A stretch of DNA of 64,000 nt, from the NCBI GenBank assembly GCA_034440635.1, contig JAOTON010001929.1:1129001-1193000 (forward strand), read 5' to 3'. Numbering within the stretch: position 1 is the first letter of the stretch; every line of letters starts with the position of its first letter. Both the position numbers and the translations under genes were made by a program. This document shows, in pieces, positions 44,706-56,039 of this stretch. Source of the stretch: Lepas anatifera. Its lineage: Eukaryota > Arthropoda > Thecostraca > Lepadidae. The notes beneath the pieces are model-generated. The model saw only the letters and a list, made by a program, of their open reading frames with translations, was not told where the DNA came from and made no database searches.

Positions 44706-45330
44706 ACTACAAATTAGAGAAAGGTAATCTGAATGCTCCATTCACCCCATCGTTATTTTCGGTTAAGATTCCAGAAGAAAAAACCTCCTAACACCCAATA
44801 TCAGGCTCGCAATGTTCGGTACAAAAAGAAAGATGGCGATCCTTTCGCAGCGTGGCACAACGAACGCTCGGATAGGGAACGGGACCGATGCCGACCGGCA
44901 CTAGAAACTGGAGAAAATCCGTGACGTAGGTGTGAGGTCATCACCTGGTATGATGTCACACAAGCGAGGAAGAAAAATGTTTTGCTGGGCGTAAATTGCG
45001 GTGAACCTGGCGCCTCATTTTCAAGCACTTGCGCGAACAACGGATTTGTCTGTTATCCAGTGTGTTTTCATGACAGTTTTGTGCAGGTGTAAGACACGAA
45101 TCTTCGATTATTTCACTCTATTTTTCTTTTTAGTTGCTTGTGATAGTGGTATTGTTGCTCTTCTTTAAATTATCATCACACATAAAAGGATGGGAATGAC
45201 ATGATATTTTAGATAGCTTCTTGATGTATGACCAATTTATGGCTGAATTCCAAGATTTTCTAGGACGTCTTTCAGTAATTTATGTTCCCAAACATGCATA
45301 AATAATATTTTAGCAGCATGGCCCATACTA
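44706..45330. other. Spacer before the right arm, with an internal copy of the terminal motif
   Basis: 44896-44913 repeats the terminal motif cggcactagaaactggag in the same orientation as the left end. The next terminal block (ttttgctgggcgt) follows about 70 bp later, after an insertion with facing gtgaggtcatcac/gtatgatgtcac motifs. No gene. Confidence 0.6.
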
Positions 45331-45673
45331 GAGGTTAAATTCTTGTGGATGATAGGTGTATTGCTTTGTAGTGCTTAGGACAGATGAAGGGAACATGAGT
45401 TACAGATAAAGCAAATGTAAAATAAATTTGATTTTGCACCCATCTTCTGTTAATTTAATTGGCTTATATAGACATAGAATTCATGAGCCCTATCTTAGGA
45501 GTTTGAGTGTTTCATTATGCCTTTTCTTAATGGCTCTGGCTTTTTTGTTCTCATGTTTGTTTTAAAGAAGGTACATTTTTGTGTCTTGTTACGTTTAAGC
45601 ATTTTGAAATATTATTTAAACTCGCTCTCAGCAACACTGTTGAATCACCGCCTTGTGTAACAGTTCCTAGTCT

Positions 45674-45984
45674 CCAGTTTGCAAAGTATGGCACTTTTGA
45701 CGAGATCTCGTCTGTGCGAGTGCCCTTTTAGACAGGGAGCGAATGGTACAAATTTTACCACCTTGGTGCAAATTTGTGAGTCTGGTGTGAGGAAGGCAAC
45801 ACTAAAAATCAACAAAATCATGTGGGAGAATGGAAAAACTGAATTCTTCAACCATGGGTGTGTTTTCCTCCCTGTTTTATTGCGGATTGGTGCAAATTTT
45901 TGGTGACTGGCAGTGCGAATTAGTGTGATAATTATAGGTGGCTGGTGCGACTTGTCTGGCCTGCTGCTATACTTTGCAGACTGG
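45674..45984. mobile_element. hAT-like MITE family 2, right arm
   Basis: Same insertion as 31941-32250, inverted with the arm; duplications now cctagtct (45666-45673) and cctagtcc (45985-45992). Confidence 0.85.
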
Positions 45985-48013
45985 CCTAGTCCTATGTTCT
46001 TGGGCAGGTATAGAAAACAGGGATGTGCCTACTTAAGATATATTGACTAATTATTTTTTGGTGCTTTGTGTCATGGGCACAAACTATCTCACATTTTTTT
46101 ACCATGGCCTCTGAACAGTAAAACTGCTTCAGATTATTATGTTCATGCACAATGTTTGTCTCAAACAATGCACCCTTTTGGACAGCATATGGAGAGAATT
46201 TTGAATATTTCAAGTTTGATATCCAGCACTGGCTATCTTATAAGAAATTTCGGTTTAAAATATCTGAGTGACTTGGATCTTGGAACTCTGGCCTCAAACT
46301 CTGGCAAGGTGAAAAGCTGTGGTAGCGGCTGAAGAATGTGTTATGTTTTATGCTTGCTTTCTTTTTAATACATGTCTTTTGCTTTTCCAGTAATGTAACA
46401 TCAGGTGTCACTGGAAGACTTCAGCAAGATCTACATCAAGACCTCAGGATGTACATCCCATCACAAACCAGGAGATAACTTTTTAACACCAGTCAATGAA
46501 GGGGCTTGGAGCTGATCAAACACTGGACTAGAAGACACATCTTATTTTCTTGCCAGTTATGAGTGAGAAGAGAGATCTCCTCTTTGTGGCCTGCCATCAG
46601 GGCTACCCATTGGTGTATGTGTGGCTGCTGAGCTGGGAACCTACTTGCCCAATCTATAGATTTCTGAGTTCTTAGTCTTACACCATAATGTGGTTAGCTT
46701 TTGGTGCCGATGACAGCAAAACAGCTTGCTTGCCAAATGTAGATGTCGCCACAGCGTATTCTCAGTGGCGGCATCTACATTTTCTTAAGGTAGTGCCATC
46801 GGACCCACTTTGGTATTGCACAGTCTAATTCCAAAAAGTGTTCTTCGTCCGTGTTTGAATATCGATGTTCCCTGGAAACTGACTGCGGCAGTAAAATCAA
46901 CACTTTAACCGTAAATGACCTGGCTCGATTCGTATTTCATTGAGCAGCCGCATCTCGTTTTTCAGTAATTAGCCGCAACATTGACTCGAATTTTAAGCAA
47001 GTTATTTTCTTTCACGCGCGTGACGTGCTTTTACTGCATTTAGAACGGCGTCCTAACCTGCTGCTGCTGGCGAGACCGCCTACAAGGCGGTCGCATTTGT
47101 AAGTTGCTTATTGAGTGGGCACGTTGTTAAAATATGCTGGCGTCACGATTCAGAGCTTCTTTGTAGCTCTTAAATTTTCTGGTTTCCAATCTGTTTACGT
47201 GGCATGTGTTCCCTGACGTTGCAGTGTGTGTTATCTTCATCGACGGGAATGATACATGTCAAATGCGTGGCGGCGTGGTAAATGGTATTTTGCAAGGAAT
47301 GTGTGGCCTGGATTTTTATCCAATATGGATTTTCATGCGTTTTCCTCTTCTGCTATTTAATCTCCTTTTGCACTTTTGTTTCACAGGACAAAGGAGAAGT
47401 GCATGTACCGTGTTTGTCGCTCCTTAGCACGAAAATTTGAAAGAGAAAAATACATCTAGCACGAAAATTACATATAGTGTTGGAAACATAGCTTTCAAGC
47501 TACAACTAAATATAAGTGAATATTTGCGCTGGACATGGCTGGAAGTCTCTTCTCGATCCAGGGGGTCCTGGGTAAGTTAACGCTGGTACGGCCATACAAG
47601 CCCTATACAAAGCCTATGGGAGACCCAAATTCCAAGGGGTCCTGACTTTCCAACACCCGCGGGATTTCCACCCATGGCGCTGGAATATAAAGTTAACAAT
47701 GTCCGTGATCCACAAACGCAATCACGTTGTATTTACACTTTCTCCACACTGCCTAGACGTGCCACGTACTAATCTGACGGAGCAAATTACGGTAACCTGA
47801 ATGGAAAGAAAGTATATGTGTAAATAAGATGTTTCTGATAACCAGGGCTGCCAAGTCACACAGTGAGACGCCAGGTTTTGCGTCGAGTGAATGAAATAAG
47901 CTGACGCTCCAAGCGGAAAGGGGGGCGATGCGCTGGGGCGGTTCTAGCCGGAACCTGGGTGCAGGGTAAAAGGGATGAGTTCTCAATCGGGGGGGCATAT
48001 ACTCCGTTTACCG

Positions 48014-48298
48014 CAGGGGCGTAGCCAGAATTTCGCTCAGGAAGGGGTAGCACCCTGAAAAGGGCCCCCTGCGACAGCCCCAAAAGGGCTCTGATGGGTA
48101 AAAAGGGCCCTCCTCATGTTACCGAATAGAATACTGAAGAGGGCTTAAGAGGGCCCTGTCTGGTATAAAATACCAAATTTGGCCACAGAGCATAGTGCGG
48201 ACGAGCCGCCCTTCGCGCGGCTCATATCCTCAGGGGGCCCTCAGGGAGGAGCGGCTATCCCTTCCGCCCCCCCTTGGCTACGCCCCTGGGTTACCCTG
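48014..48298. mobile_element. MITE family 3, right arm
   Basis: Ends caggggcgtagccag and tggctacgcccctg, flanked by gtttaccg/ggttaccc. Partner of 29202-29471. Confidence 0.7.
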
Positions 48299-48360
48299 TT
48301 TGCAGGGGAGGGCAAGATAAACATTAGAAAAGCATCAGTTGCATTTCAGGGGACCAATAG

Positions 48361-48625
48361 GATAGGCGTATCCAGGATTGCCAACCTGGGGAGGGGGCAC
48401 CTCCCCGAGGAACGCCACTTTTGAGCCGTCAAAACCTATCAGATGGGCGCAAAATCCTACCGGGGGCGCTTATTTTCGCGTTCGAGGAGGGAGGGGGGGT
48501 GGTAGGAAGCAGAATTTCAGGGGGGCGCCATCGACCTTTTAGGGGGCGCCGTGACCATTTCAGTGGGCACCGAGGGTTAATCGAAAGGAGGGCACTTGCA
48601 CCTCTGCTCCCTGGATCCGCCTATG
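48361..48625. mobile_element. MITE family 1, right arm
   Basis: Ends gataggcgtatccagg and cctggatccgcctatg with ggcgcc-rich interior; partner of 28871-29129. Confidence 0.75.
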
Positions 48626-49571
48626 GGGGAGCCAAGAATCGTTTGTGGAGCCCAAGAATCAATTGGGGGAGCCAAGATTAGTTTGAGAGGATCTTTCCGC
48701 TTTGATCTGTCAGATGCATCCATGGTGGACCTCCACTTTGCACCTCGGCAGCCTGGATACTTGCTGAGCTGAAATAATGTTGATGAAAATTGAAAAACTG
48801 GCATCTCTAGCTGGTTTAAAAATTGCTAGCAGATGTCAATAGCTTCGGTGTTTGCGTTCGTAACTCTGTGTCTCATCTTTAAATCAAATTGAACGTGAAG
48901 CTTGCGACCAAATGCTATTTCAAAAAAACAAATCATCGAGATATTCGTCATATTTTTCTTCCAATTTTGTTCTATATATATCGAAAAAACATAGATAACA
49001 ATATTTTCGGCACATCTCCCCAAACACCGAACGTGCTCATTATCCAGTTTCTAGCAGGAGATGGCCATCTGGAAAAACTGCACTTGGAACAGACTATAAG
49101 TACCTATTAGTGGATCTGGTCTAAAAATAAAAAATTGAGCATGAGTGTCGCTACTTGCATCCCTTATATCCTCTTATATTATACTATTGCGCAATTCAAA
49201 CGACCAAAAGAGAAATATACATGTTTTTAGTCTCGGAACACTTTACAACTATGAACACACTGCAAGCGTACTTCATTCCGTCCATCACTATCTGTTAGAT
49301 TCTGGCGCAAAGCTCGCGAAAGCTCATAGCACTGAGCCCACTAGCGCCACCAGACGGGAAACGCCCAGCAAAAACTCCAGTTTCTAGTGCCGACCCTAGT
49401 GCCGACCTTCTCAGGGTACTATTCTTCTTGTTGTTGTCTACGACAACGGAGCGTGGTGCGGTAGTTGAATGTTGTTGAAGAAATTGAAGCCATTTACGTT
49501 TTATTCACGACATAACGCACAGACGTAGGTAATTTGAAATACTGTTGATGAAGCCGTAAGCCGTATCGCGC

Positions 49572-49700
49572 GTGCGTAGGGCGTTCCTCGGTGTCCGGAT
49601 CGTGAACAACCGGAATGCATTGCCAGCCCTTGTGATAGCTGCTCCTTCTTTAAATACATTCAAGTCTCGGTTGGACAACACTGGGCCCAGCAGATGTTCC
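49572..49700 (+). pseudogene. C-terminal scrap of a LINE reverse transcriptase ORF
   Basis: Plus strand reads FLGVRIVNNRNALPALVIAA and then APSLNTFKSRLD, the conserved extreme C-terminus of CR1/RTE-like ORF2 proteins (pattern RVVN.WN.LP...V.APS...FK..LD). Only this tail survives. Confidence 0.7.
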
Positions 49701-49796
49701 ATGTACCCGACGATGACCATTAATCGTCCCAAGCTCGGAATGTCCGTGGGCCTCTCGGTATTTCCAGAGCCATACATCTCCTCAGGAACTCATTAG

Positions 49797-52700
49797 GGTA
49801 TTGGCGTAGCAAGCGTCACAGGAACATGCCAGATCGTCGCCTTGGGAAATAGGGACAGTACCCTTGGGAATTGGGGACGCTAACCTTGGGAAATCGAAAA
49901 TCACGGGAGTGGTAGCTGGGGAAGCGAGAGAATGGCACAGAGGCGTGTTCAGAGAACTGGCGAAGGGGAGCAGGGCACAGAGGCGTATTCAGGTAGCTGG
50001 GAAATGGGGGGCGGGGACAAGGCACAGAGGCATGTTCAGGTATTTGGGGAATGGGGCAATGCACAGAGGCGTGTTCAGGTAGCTGGGAAAGGTTAGCAAG
50101 GCACAGAGGCGTGTTCAGGTAGCTGGGGAAGGGGAGCAAGGCACCGAGGCGTGTTTAGGTAGCTGGGGAAGGGGAGCTAGGTACAGTGGCGTGTTCGGGT
50201 AGCTGGGGAAGAGGGGTAAGGCACAGAGGCGTGCTCAGGTAACTGGGAAAAGGGGCAAGGCACAAAGGCGTGGTCAGATAGCTGGAAAGGGGGGGCAAGG
50301 CTCAGAGGCGTGTTCAAGTAGCTGGGAAAGGGGAGCAAGGCACAGAGGCGTGTTCAGGCAGCTGGAGAAGGGAGAGCAGGGCACAGAAGCGTGTTTAGGT
50401 AGCTGGGGAAGGGGAGCTAGGCACAGAGGCGTGTTCAGGTAGCTGGGGAAGATGGGCAAGGCACAGAGGCGTGCTCAGGTAACTGGGAAAGGAGGCAAGG
50501 CACAAAGGCGTGGTCAGATAGCTGGAAAGAGGGGCAAGGCACAGAGGCGTGTTCAAGTAGCTGGGAAAGGGGAGCAATGCACAGAGGCGTGTTCAGGCAG
50601 CTGGGGAAGGGAGAGCAGGGCACAGAAGCGTGTTCAGGCTAATGGAGAAGGGTCAGGGCACAGAGGCGTGTGCAGGTAGCTGGGGAAGGGAGCAGAGTAC
50701 AGAGGCGTTATAATTGTTGGGGTTTAACGACGCACCAACTGCCAGGGTCATACGGCGTCGCCAACTCTCACCCTGTTGGAAGGGATTTTGGGGATCAGGT
50801 CGACTTATTCAGAGGCTCCGCCGGGACTTGAACCCGGGACCGGTGGCTTAGAAGACAAGGGTGCTATCCACTAAGCCACCTCATCCCCTACAGAGGCGTG
50901 TTCAGATAGCTGAGGAAGGGGAGCACAGCACAGAGATGTGCTCAGGCTGGTGGGTAAAGGGGAGCAGGGCCTAGAGGCATGTTTAGGCGGCTGAGGAAGG
51001 AGGAGCAGGGCACAGAGGCGAGCTCAGACGTATGGGGAAGGTGGAGTAGGCTACAGAGGTGTGCTCAGGCAAGTGGGAAGTGCTCCCTTTCCCCACTACA
51101 CTGAGCACATCTCTGTGTTGTGCTCCACTTCCTCAGCTACCTTAACACGTCTCTGTACCCTGTGCCCTTCCCCAGCTACCTTAAAACGTCTCTGTACCTT
51201 GTTCCCTTCCCCAGCTACCTGTACACGCCTGTGTCCTGCTCCCCCTTTGCCAGCTACCTGAACACGCCTCTGTGCTTTGCTCCCCTTCCCCAGCTACCTG
51301 AACACGCCTCGGTGCCCTGCTCCCCCTTTCCCAGCTGCCTGAATACACCTATGTACCTTGCTTCCCCTTCCCCAGCTACCTGAACATGCCTCTGTACCCT
51401 GCTCCGTTCCCTAGCTACCTGTACACGCCTCTGTGCTCTGCTCCCCCTTCCGCACATGCCTGAGCACGCCTCTGTGCTCTTCTTCCCCCTTCCCAGCTAC
51501 CTGAACACGCCTGTGTCCTGCCCCCTCTATCCTTATACCCCTGAGCACGCCTCAGTGCCCTGGTCCCCCTTGCCCAGATACTTGAACACGCCTCTGTGCC
51601 TTTCTCCCCTTTCCCGGCTACCTGAACACGCTTCTGTGCCCTTTCCCCCTTCCCCAACAACCTGAACACGCCTTTGTGCCTTGCCCCTCTTCCCAGCTAC
51701 CTAAATACGCCTCTAAGCCTTGCACCCCTTTCCCAGCTACCTGAGCACGCCTCTGTGCCTTGCCCCTCTTCCCAGCTATCTGACCACGCCTCTGTACCTT
51801 GCTCCCCTTTCCCAGCTACCTGATGACGCCTCTGTGCCTTGCCCCTCTTCCCCAGCTACCTGAACACGCATCAGTGCCTTGCTCCCCTTCCCCAGCTACC
51901 TGAACACGCCTCTGTACCTCGCTCCCTTCCACAGATACCTGTACACGCCTCTGTACCTCGCTCCCTTCCACAGATACCTGTACACGCCTCTGTGCCCTGC
52001 TCCTTCCCCATACGTCCGAACACGCCTTTGTGCTATTATCCTTCCCTAACTACCTGAAAACGCCTCTGTGCCCTGCTCCCCTTCCCCAGCTACCTGAACA
52101 TGCCTCTGTACCCTGCTCCCTTCCCTAGATACCTGTACACGCCTCTGTGCCCTGCTCCCCCTTCCCCACATGCCTGAGCACGCCTCTGTGCTCTGCTTCC
52201 CTCTTCCCAGCTACCTGAACACTCCTGTGTCCTGCTCCTCTATCCATATACCCCTGAGCACGCCTCTGTGCCCTGCTCCTTCCCCAGCTTCCTGGACAGG
52301 CTTCTCTGCCCTGCTCATCCTTCCCCATGTGCGGGAGCACCCCTCTGTGCCTGCTCCCCATTCCCCAGACACTTGAACACGCTTCTGTGGCTTGCTCCCC
52401 TTCCCCAGCTACTTGAATACGCCTCGGTGCCCTGCTCCCCCTTTCCCAGCTGCCTGAATACGCCTCTGTGCCCTGCTCCCCCTTCCCCAGCTACCTAAAC
52501 ATGCCTCTGTATCCTGCTCTGTTCCCTAGCTACCTGTGCACGCCTCTGTGCTCTGCTCCCACTTTCCCATATGCCTGAACACGCCTCTGTGCCCTGCTTC
52601 CCCCTTTCCAGCTACCTGAACACGCCTGTGTCCTGCCCCTCTATCCTTATACCCCTGCGCACGCCTCAGTGCCCTGCTCCCCCCTTGCCCAGATACTTGA

Positions 52701-53382
52701 ACACGCCTCTGTGCCTTGCTCCCCTTTCCCAGCTACCTGAACACGCCTGTGCCCTGTCCTCCCTTCGCCAACAACCTGAACACGCCTCTGTGCCTTGCCC
52801 CGCTTCCCAGCTACCTGAATACGCCTCTGTGCCTTGCACCCCTTTCCCAGCTACCTGAGCACGCCTCTGTGCCTTACCAATCTTCCCAACTATCTGACCA
52901 CGCCTCTGTACCTTGCTCCCCTTTCCCGGCTACCTGAGAATGCCTCTGTGCCTTGCCCCTCTTCCCTAGCTACCTGAACACGCCTCTGTGCCTTGCTCCC
53001 CTTCCCCAGCTACCTGAACACTCCTCTGTGCCTTGCTCCCCTTCCCCAGCTACCTGAACACGCCTCTGTGCCTTGCTACCCTTTCCCAGCTACCTGAACA
53101 CGCCTTTGTACCTTGCCCTCTTCCCCAAAAACCTGAACACGCCTCTGTGACTTGCCCCCCACTCCCTTTCCCAGCTACCTGAATACGCCTCTGTGCCTTG
53201 CTCCCCTTCTCCAGCTCTCTGAGACTCTGAGCACGCCTCTGTGCCATTCTCCCCTTTCCCCAGCTACCACTTTCGTGATTTTCGATTTCCCAAGGTTAGC
53301 GTCCCAATTTCCCAAGGGCACTGTCCCTACTTCCCAAGGCGACGATCTGGCATGTTCCTGTGACGCTTGCTACGCCAATACC
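49797..53382. mobile_element. Foldback transposon built of an inverted minisatellite
   Basis: TIRs ggtattggcgtagcaagcg and cgcttgctacgccaatacc are flanked by perfect 8-bp duplications ctcattag (49789-49796, 53383-53390). About 130 bp of unique inverted sequence at each end leads into 40-bp units (cacagaggcgtgttcaggta followed by gctggggaaggggagcaagg). These run one way from 49930 to about 51075 and reversed from about 51085 to 53265. The arms are unequal (about 1.3 and 2.3 kb). No protein is encoded. The structure resembles Drosophila FB and Galileo foldback elements. Confidence 0.85.
50709..50888 (-). mobile_element. tRNA-derived SINE, copy 2
   Basis: Minus strand: head ggggatgaggtggcttagtg with a tRNA-Arg-like region, A box tggcttagtggatagc, B box gggttcaagtccc, then body and a 3' end cgtcgttaaaccccaacaat. 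Flanked by tacagaggcgt (50698-50708, 50889-50899), which is also part of the minisatellite unit it entered. Better preserved than the copy at 3050. Confidence 0.85.
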
Positions 53383-53523
53383 CTCATTAGATCCATACAC
53401 ACTCCAGAAACACTTCTCGGCAGGTCGCTCGGTTAATGAGGGCCTCTGTTTTCTCTCAGACACTTTACTCCAAAGCAATTGACCCCGGTCACGCTCACCA
53501 GTGGCGCTAGTGTGCCATCCAAG

Positions 53524-53880
53524 ATGGCCGCGAAAGAGGGACTCCGAAAGGTAAACAACGTAAGTGGGCCTGGGAATAGCATGGTAAGCGGTGAATTATA
53601 CGTGTTTTATGCCTGGTATGTGGCAGTGGCTTATAACCAGCCGCTGCAGAAGGCAGTGAGGAGCCCAAATTCGTGGAGTTTTTGGTCCCAAGGAGCAAAG
53701 TTTGTAGTCAGGATCAGGTTAAAGTTTGCTGCAACCCCCCACTTTTTACCGGTGGCGACGCTTATGTTTGGAAACGCATTTTCCATCGTACATTCAAACT
53801 GGAATTTCAGACAGCTTGAAACGAATAAAGGCGTATATCTACCGAATTATTTCAAGATGTCAGTTTCCCGGGCTAAAAGG
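53524..53880 (+). other. Conserved outer frame of the palindrome, left arm
   Basis: Reads MAAKEGLRKVNNVSGPGNSM, then SGELYVFYAWYVAVAYNQPL and FGNAFSIVHSNWNFRQLETN. The right arm has the same frame on the minus strand (56619-56290). Open in both arms, but no family recognised and the agreement could be simple copying. Confidence 0.3.
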
Positions 53881-53888
53881 AATACAGC

Positions 53889-54165
53889 CATAGGCGGATC
53901 CAAGGGGACAGCAAAGTGGGCATGTGCCCCATAGGCAGATCCAGGGGCAAAGGGAGTATGTGCCCCCCGCCATTGACCCTCGGCGCCCCCTGAAATGGCC
54001 ACGCCCCCTGAAATTTCGCTTCCCACCCCCCCTTCCACCCCAGGATGCGAAAGTCGGCTCCCACCGATACGGCTTTGCTCCCATCCGATAGGGTTTCTCG
54101 GTCAAGAATGGCGCATCGCCCCCCCCGGGAAGGTGCCCTGATCGGCAATCCTGGATCCGCCTTTG
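53889..54165. mobile_element. MITE family 1, left arm of palindrome
   Basis: Outer end cataggcggatccaagggg, a second inner end at 53930 (cataggcagatccagg), right end cctggatccgcctttg. The doubled left end suggests one copy inserted at the edge of another or a local duplication. Confidence 0.7.
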
Positions 54166-54255
54166 ATGACGGCCCAAGGGTAAGGCCTACTCCTGCTAGA
54201 AGCAGGCTCAAGGGAGTGGAAGGAGGCATAAGCGGAACTGGAGATCGCCCCACAG

Positions 54256-54604
54256 CCAGTCTGCAAAGTATGGCAGCAGGCCAGACGAGTTGCACCAGCC
54301 ATCTAAAATTCTCGCACCACCATCCTCCAAAAATTCGCACCAATATGCCACATACCAGGGAAAAAATGCACCCATTCCTACCCCTGCAATGCAATGCTAT
54401 CCCAATCATTAGTCAGTCAATTAAGGGCTTTTTATAAGGCCCCTCCTGTGTCTTAATAGCCATTCAGCCATTATTCGTTTATTTTAAGTGTCACTAACCT
54501 TGCAAATTCGCACCAGGTTGATAAAATTCGCACCACTCGGTCCTGTCTCCAGGGGAACTCGCGCCGACGAGATCTCGTCGAAAATGCCATACTTTGTACA
54601 CTGG
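54256..54604. mobile_element. MITE family 2, left arm of palindrome
   Basis: Ends ccagtctgcaaagtatggc and gccatactttgtacactgg; duplications ccccacag (54248-54255) and cctcacag (54605-54612). Multiple gcacca motifs inside both ends. Confidence 0.85.
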
Positions 54605-54620
54605 CCTCACAGCCGCTTAC

Positions 54621-54846
54621 CAGGTGGATGTCAATGGAAGTCAGATGGCTGAAAATATCTGCAACAGACAGCAGCATTTGAGCCTATCTTCTTCCCAATT
54701 CTCAGTTTCAACTTCCCCTGCTTGGACAGCACCTTATCCTGAGGAAACTTGTGAAAGCTGAGACTTCGACACTTTCTTCGGAAGGATACACACTGAGGAA
54801 CGCAGCATTTCTGATTGGATCTAATGGTTATCCGTCTCTTCTCCAT
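54621..54846 (-). pseudogene. THAP-domain exon, left arm
   Basis: From ATG 54846 (MEKRRITIRSNQKCCVPQC) it encodes a THAP zinc-binding DNA-binding domain: CCVPQC, SLSFHKFPQDKVL, VCCRYFQPSDFH. The second ligand pair VCCRHF of the other arm is changed to VCCRYF, and a TGA follows DFH, so this copy is broken. A donor gtaagc lies at 54620-54615. Confidence 0.8.
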
Positions 54847-55351
54847 TTTCTTTGAACTTTCCAAGATTATAACAAACAAGGAAATAACGCCAGTCTTTAA
54901 TATTCACGTCCACCCAACGTCACGTATAACCACGCTCTTTCACGAGTTTACGACTGAAAATCCGTTACCATAGGAACCGTGTAGGAACCAAGGGGTTTGT
55001 TTACACATGCGCCGGATATGAAGCAGCCGCGCCAGACGTCAGTCCCTCTACTGGCATTTCCAAAAAATCCGCCAGGTGCCAACACTTTCGATGACCGAGG
55101 CCAATTGGCCCCGGTCATCGAAAGTGTTGGCACCTGGCGGATTTTTTGGAAAACGCCAGTAGAGGGACTGACGTCTGGCGCGGCTGCTTTATATTCAGCG
55201 CATTGTTGAACGCGGTATAGATTTTGAACGTTTATTTTCAGTCGTGGTGAACTCGTTGCTCTGAAAAAGTGAAGCTCATGTTGGGTGGACGTGAATATTG
55301 AAGACTGGCGTTATTTTCGTGTTTGTTATAATCTTGGAAAGTTCAAAGAAA

Positions 55352-55586
55352 ATGAAAGTGAGACGGATAACCATTACATCCAATCAGAACTGCTGCGTTC
55401 CTCAGTGTGTATCCTTCCGAAGAAAGTGTCCAAGTCTCAGCTTTCACAGCTTTCACAAGTTTCCTCAGGATAAGGTGCTGTCCAAGCAGTGGAAGTCGAA
55501 TCTGAGAATTGGAAAGAAGATGGGCTCAAATGCTGCTGTCTGTTGCAGACATTTTCAGCCATCTGACTTCCATTCACATCCACCTG
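55352..55586 (+). CDS. THAP-domain first exon of a P-type transposase, right arm
   Basis: From ATG 55352 (MKVRRITITSNQNCCVPQC) to donor gtaagc at 55587, about 78 residues. The C2CH zinc ligands are complete: CCVPQC early and VCCRHF late, with the conserved Pro of HKFPQDKV and the F of QPSDF between and after. THAP domains are the sequence-specific DNA-binding module at the N-terminus of P-element transposases and of THAP host proteins. There is a small duplication, HSFHKF, relative to the left arm. The exon lies on the same strand as, and 3.4 kb upstream of, the transposase remains at 58978. MITE family 2 is inserted 16 bp past the donor. Probably the 5' coding exon of that transposon; a host THAP gene cannot be excluded. 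Confidence 0.65.
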
Positions 55587-55602
55587 GTAAGCGGCTGTGA
55601 GG

Positions 55603-55947
55603 CCAGTGTGCAAAGTATGGAATTTTCGACGAGATCTCGTCCGTGCGAGTTCCCTTGGAGACAGGACCGAGTGGTGCGAACTTGATCAACCTGGTGCGAA
55701 TTTGCGAGGTTAGTGACACTTAAACTAAACAAATAATGGCTGAATGGCCATTAAGACACAGGAGGTGCCTTATAAAAAGTCCTTAACTGACTAATGATTG
55801 AGGTAGCATTGCATTGTAGGGGTAGAAATGGGTGCATTTTTCCCCTGGTATGTGGCAGATTGGTGCGAATTTTTGGAGGCTGGTGGTGCGAGAACTTTAG
55901 ATGGCTGGTGCGACTTGTCTGGCCTGCTGCCATACTTTGCAGACTGA
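55603..55947. mobile_element. MITE family 2, right arm of palindrome
   Basis: Ends ccagtgtgcaaagtatgg and ccatactttgcagactga; perfect 8-bp duplication ctgtgagg (55595-55602, 55948-55955). Confidence 0.88.
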
Positions 55948-56039
55948 CTGTGAGGCAATCTCCAGTTCCGCTTATGCCTCCTTCCACTCCCCTTGAGCCT
56001 GCTTCTAGCAGGAGTAGGCCTTAATCCTTGGGCCGTCAT

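Larger units (their letters stand above)
28111..49419. mobile_element. 21.3-kb structure with giant terminal inverted repeats
   Basis: The arms 28111-32598 and 45331-49419 are inverted copies (over 90% alike by eye in sampled stretches). Both outer ends read gtcggcactagaaactggag inwards and are flanked by tattcttcttg (28100-28110, 49420-49430), an 11-bp direct repeat. The right end has an extra 26 bp containing a second gtcggcactag. Nested MITEs occupy the same places in both arms. The interior (32.6-45.3 kb) holds two non-LTR elements. No transposase was recognised, so this could be a large non-autonomous transposon or an inverted segmental duplication. Confidence 0.6.
45331..49419 (-). repeat. 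Right arm of the giant inverted repeat
   Basis: Reverse complement of 28111-32598 with scattered substitutions and one instead of two 301-bp units. No gene recognised in it. Confidence 0.8.

Noticed and set aside
28111..49419. Maverick/Polinton-type giant transposon
   Set aside because: Long TIRs fit, but no polymerase B, integrase, ATPase or capsid-like frame is present and the flanking repeat is 11 bp rather than 6.
49816..53436. Many Pro/Leu/Cys frames (for example LNTPLCLAPLPQLPEHASVP)
   Set aside because: Translations of the 40-bp inverted minisatellite.
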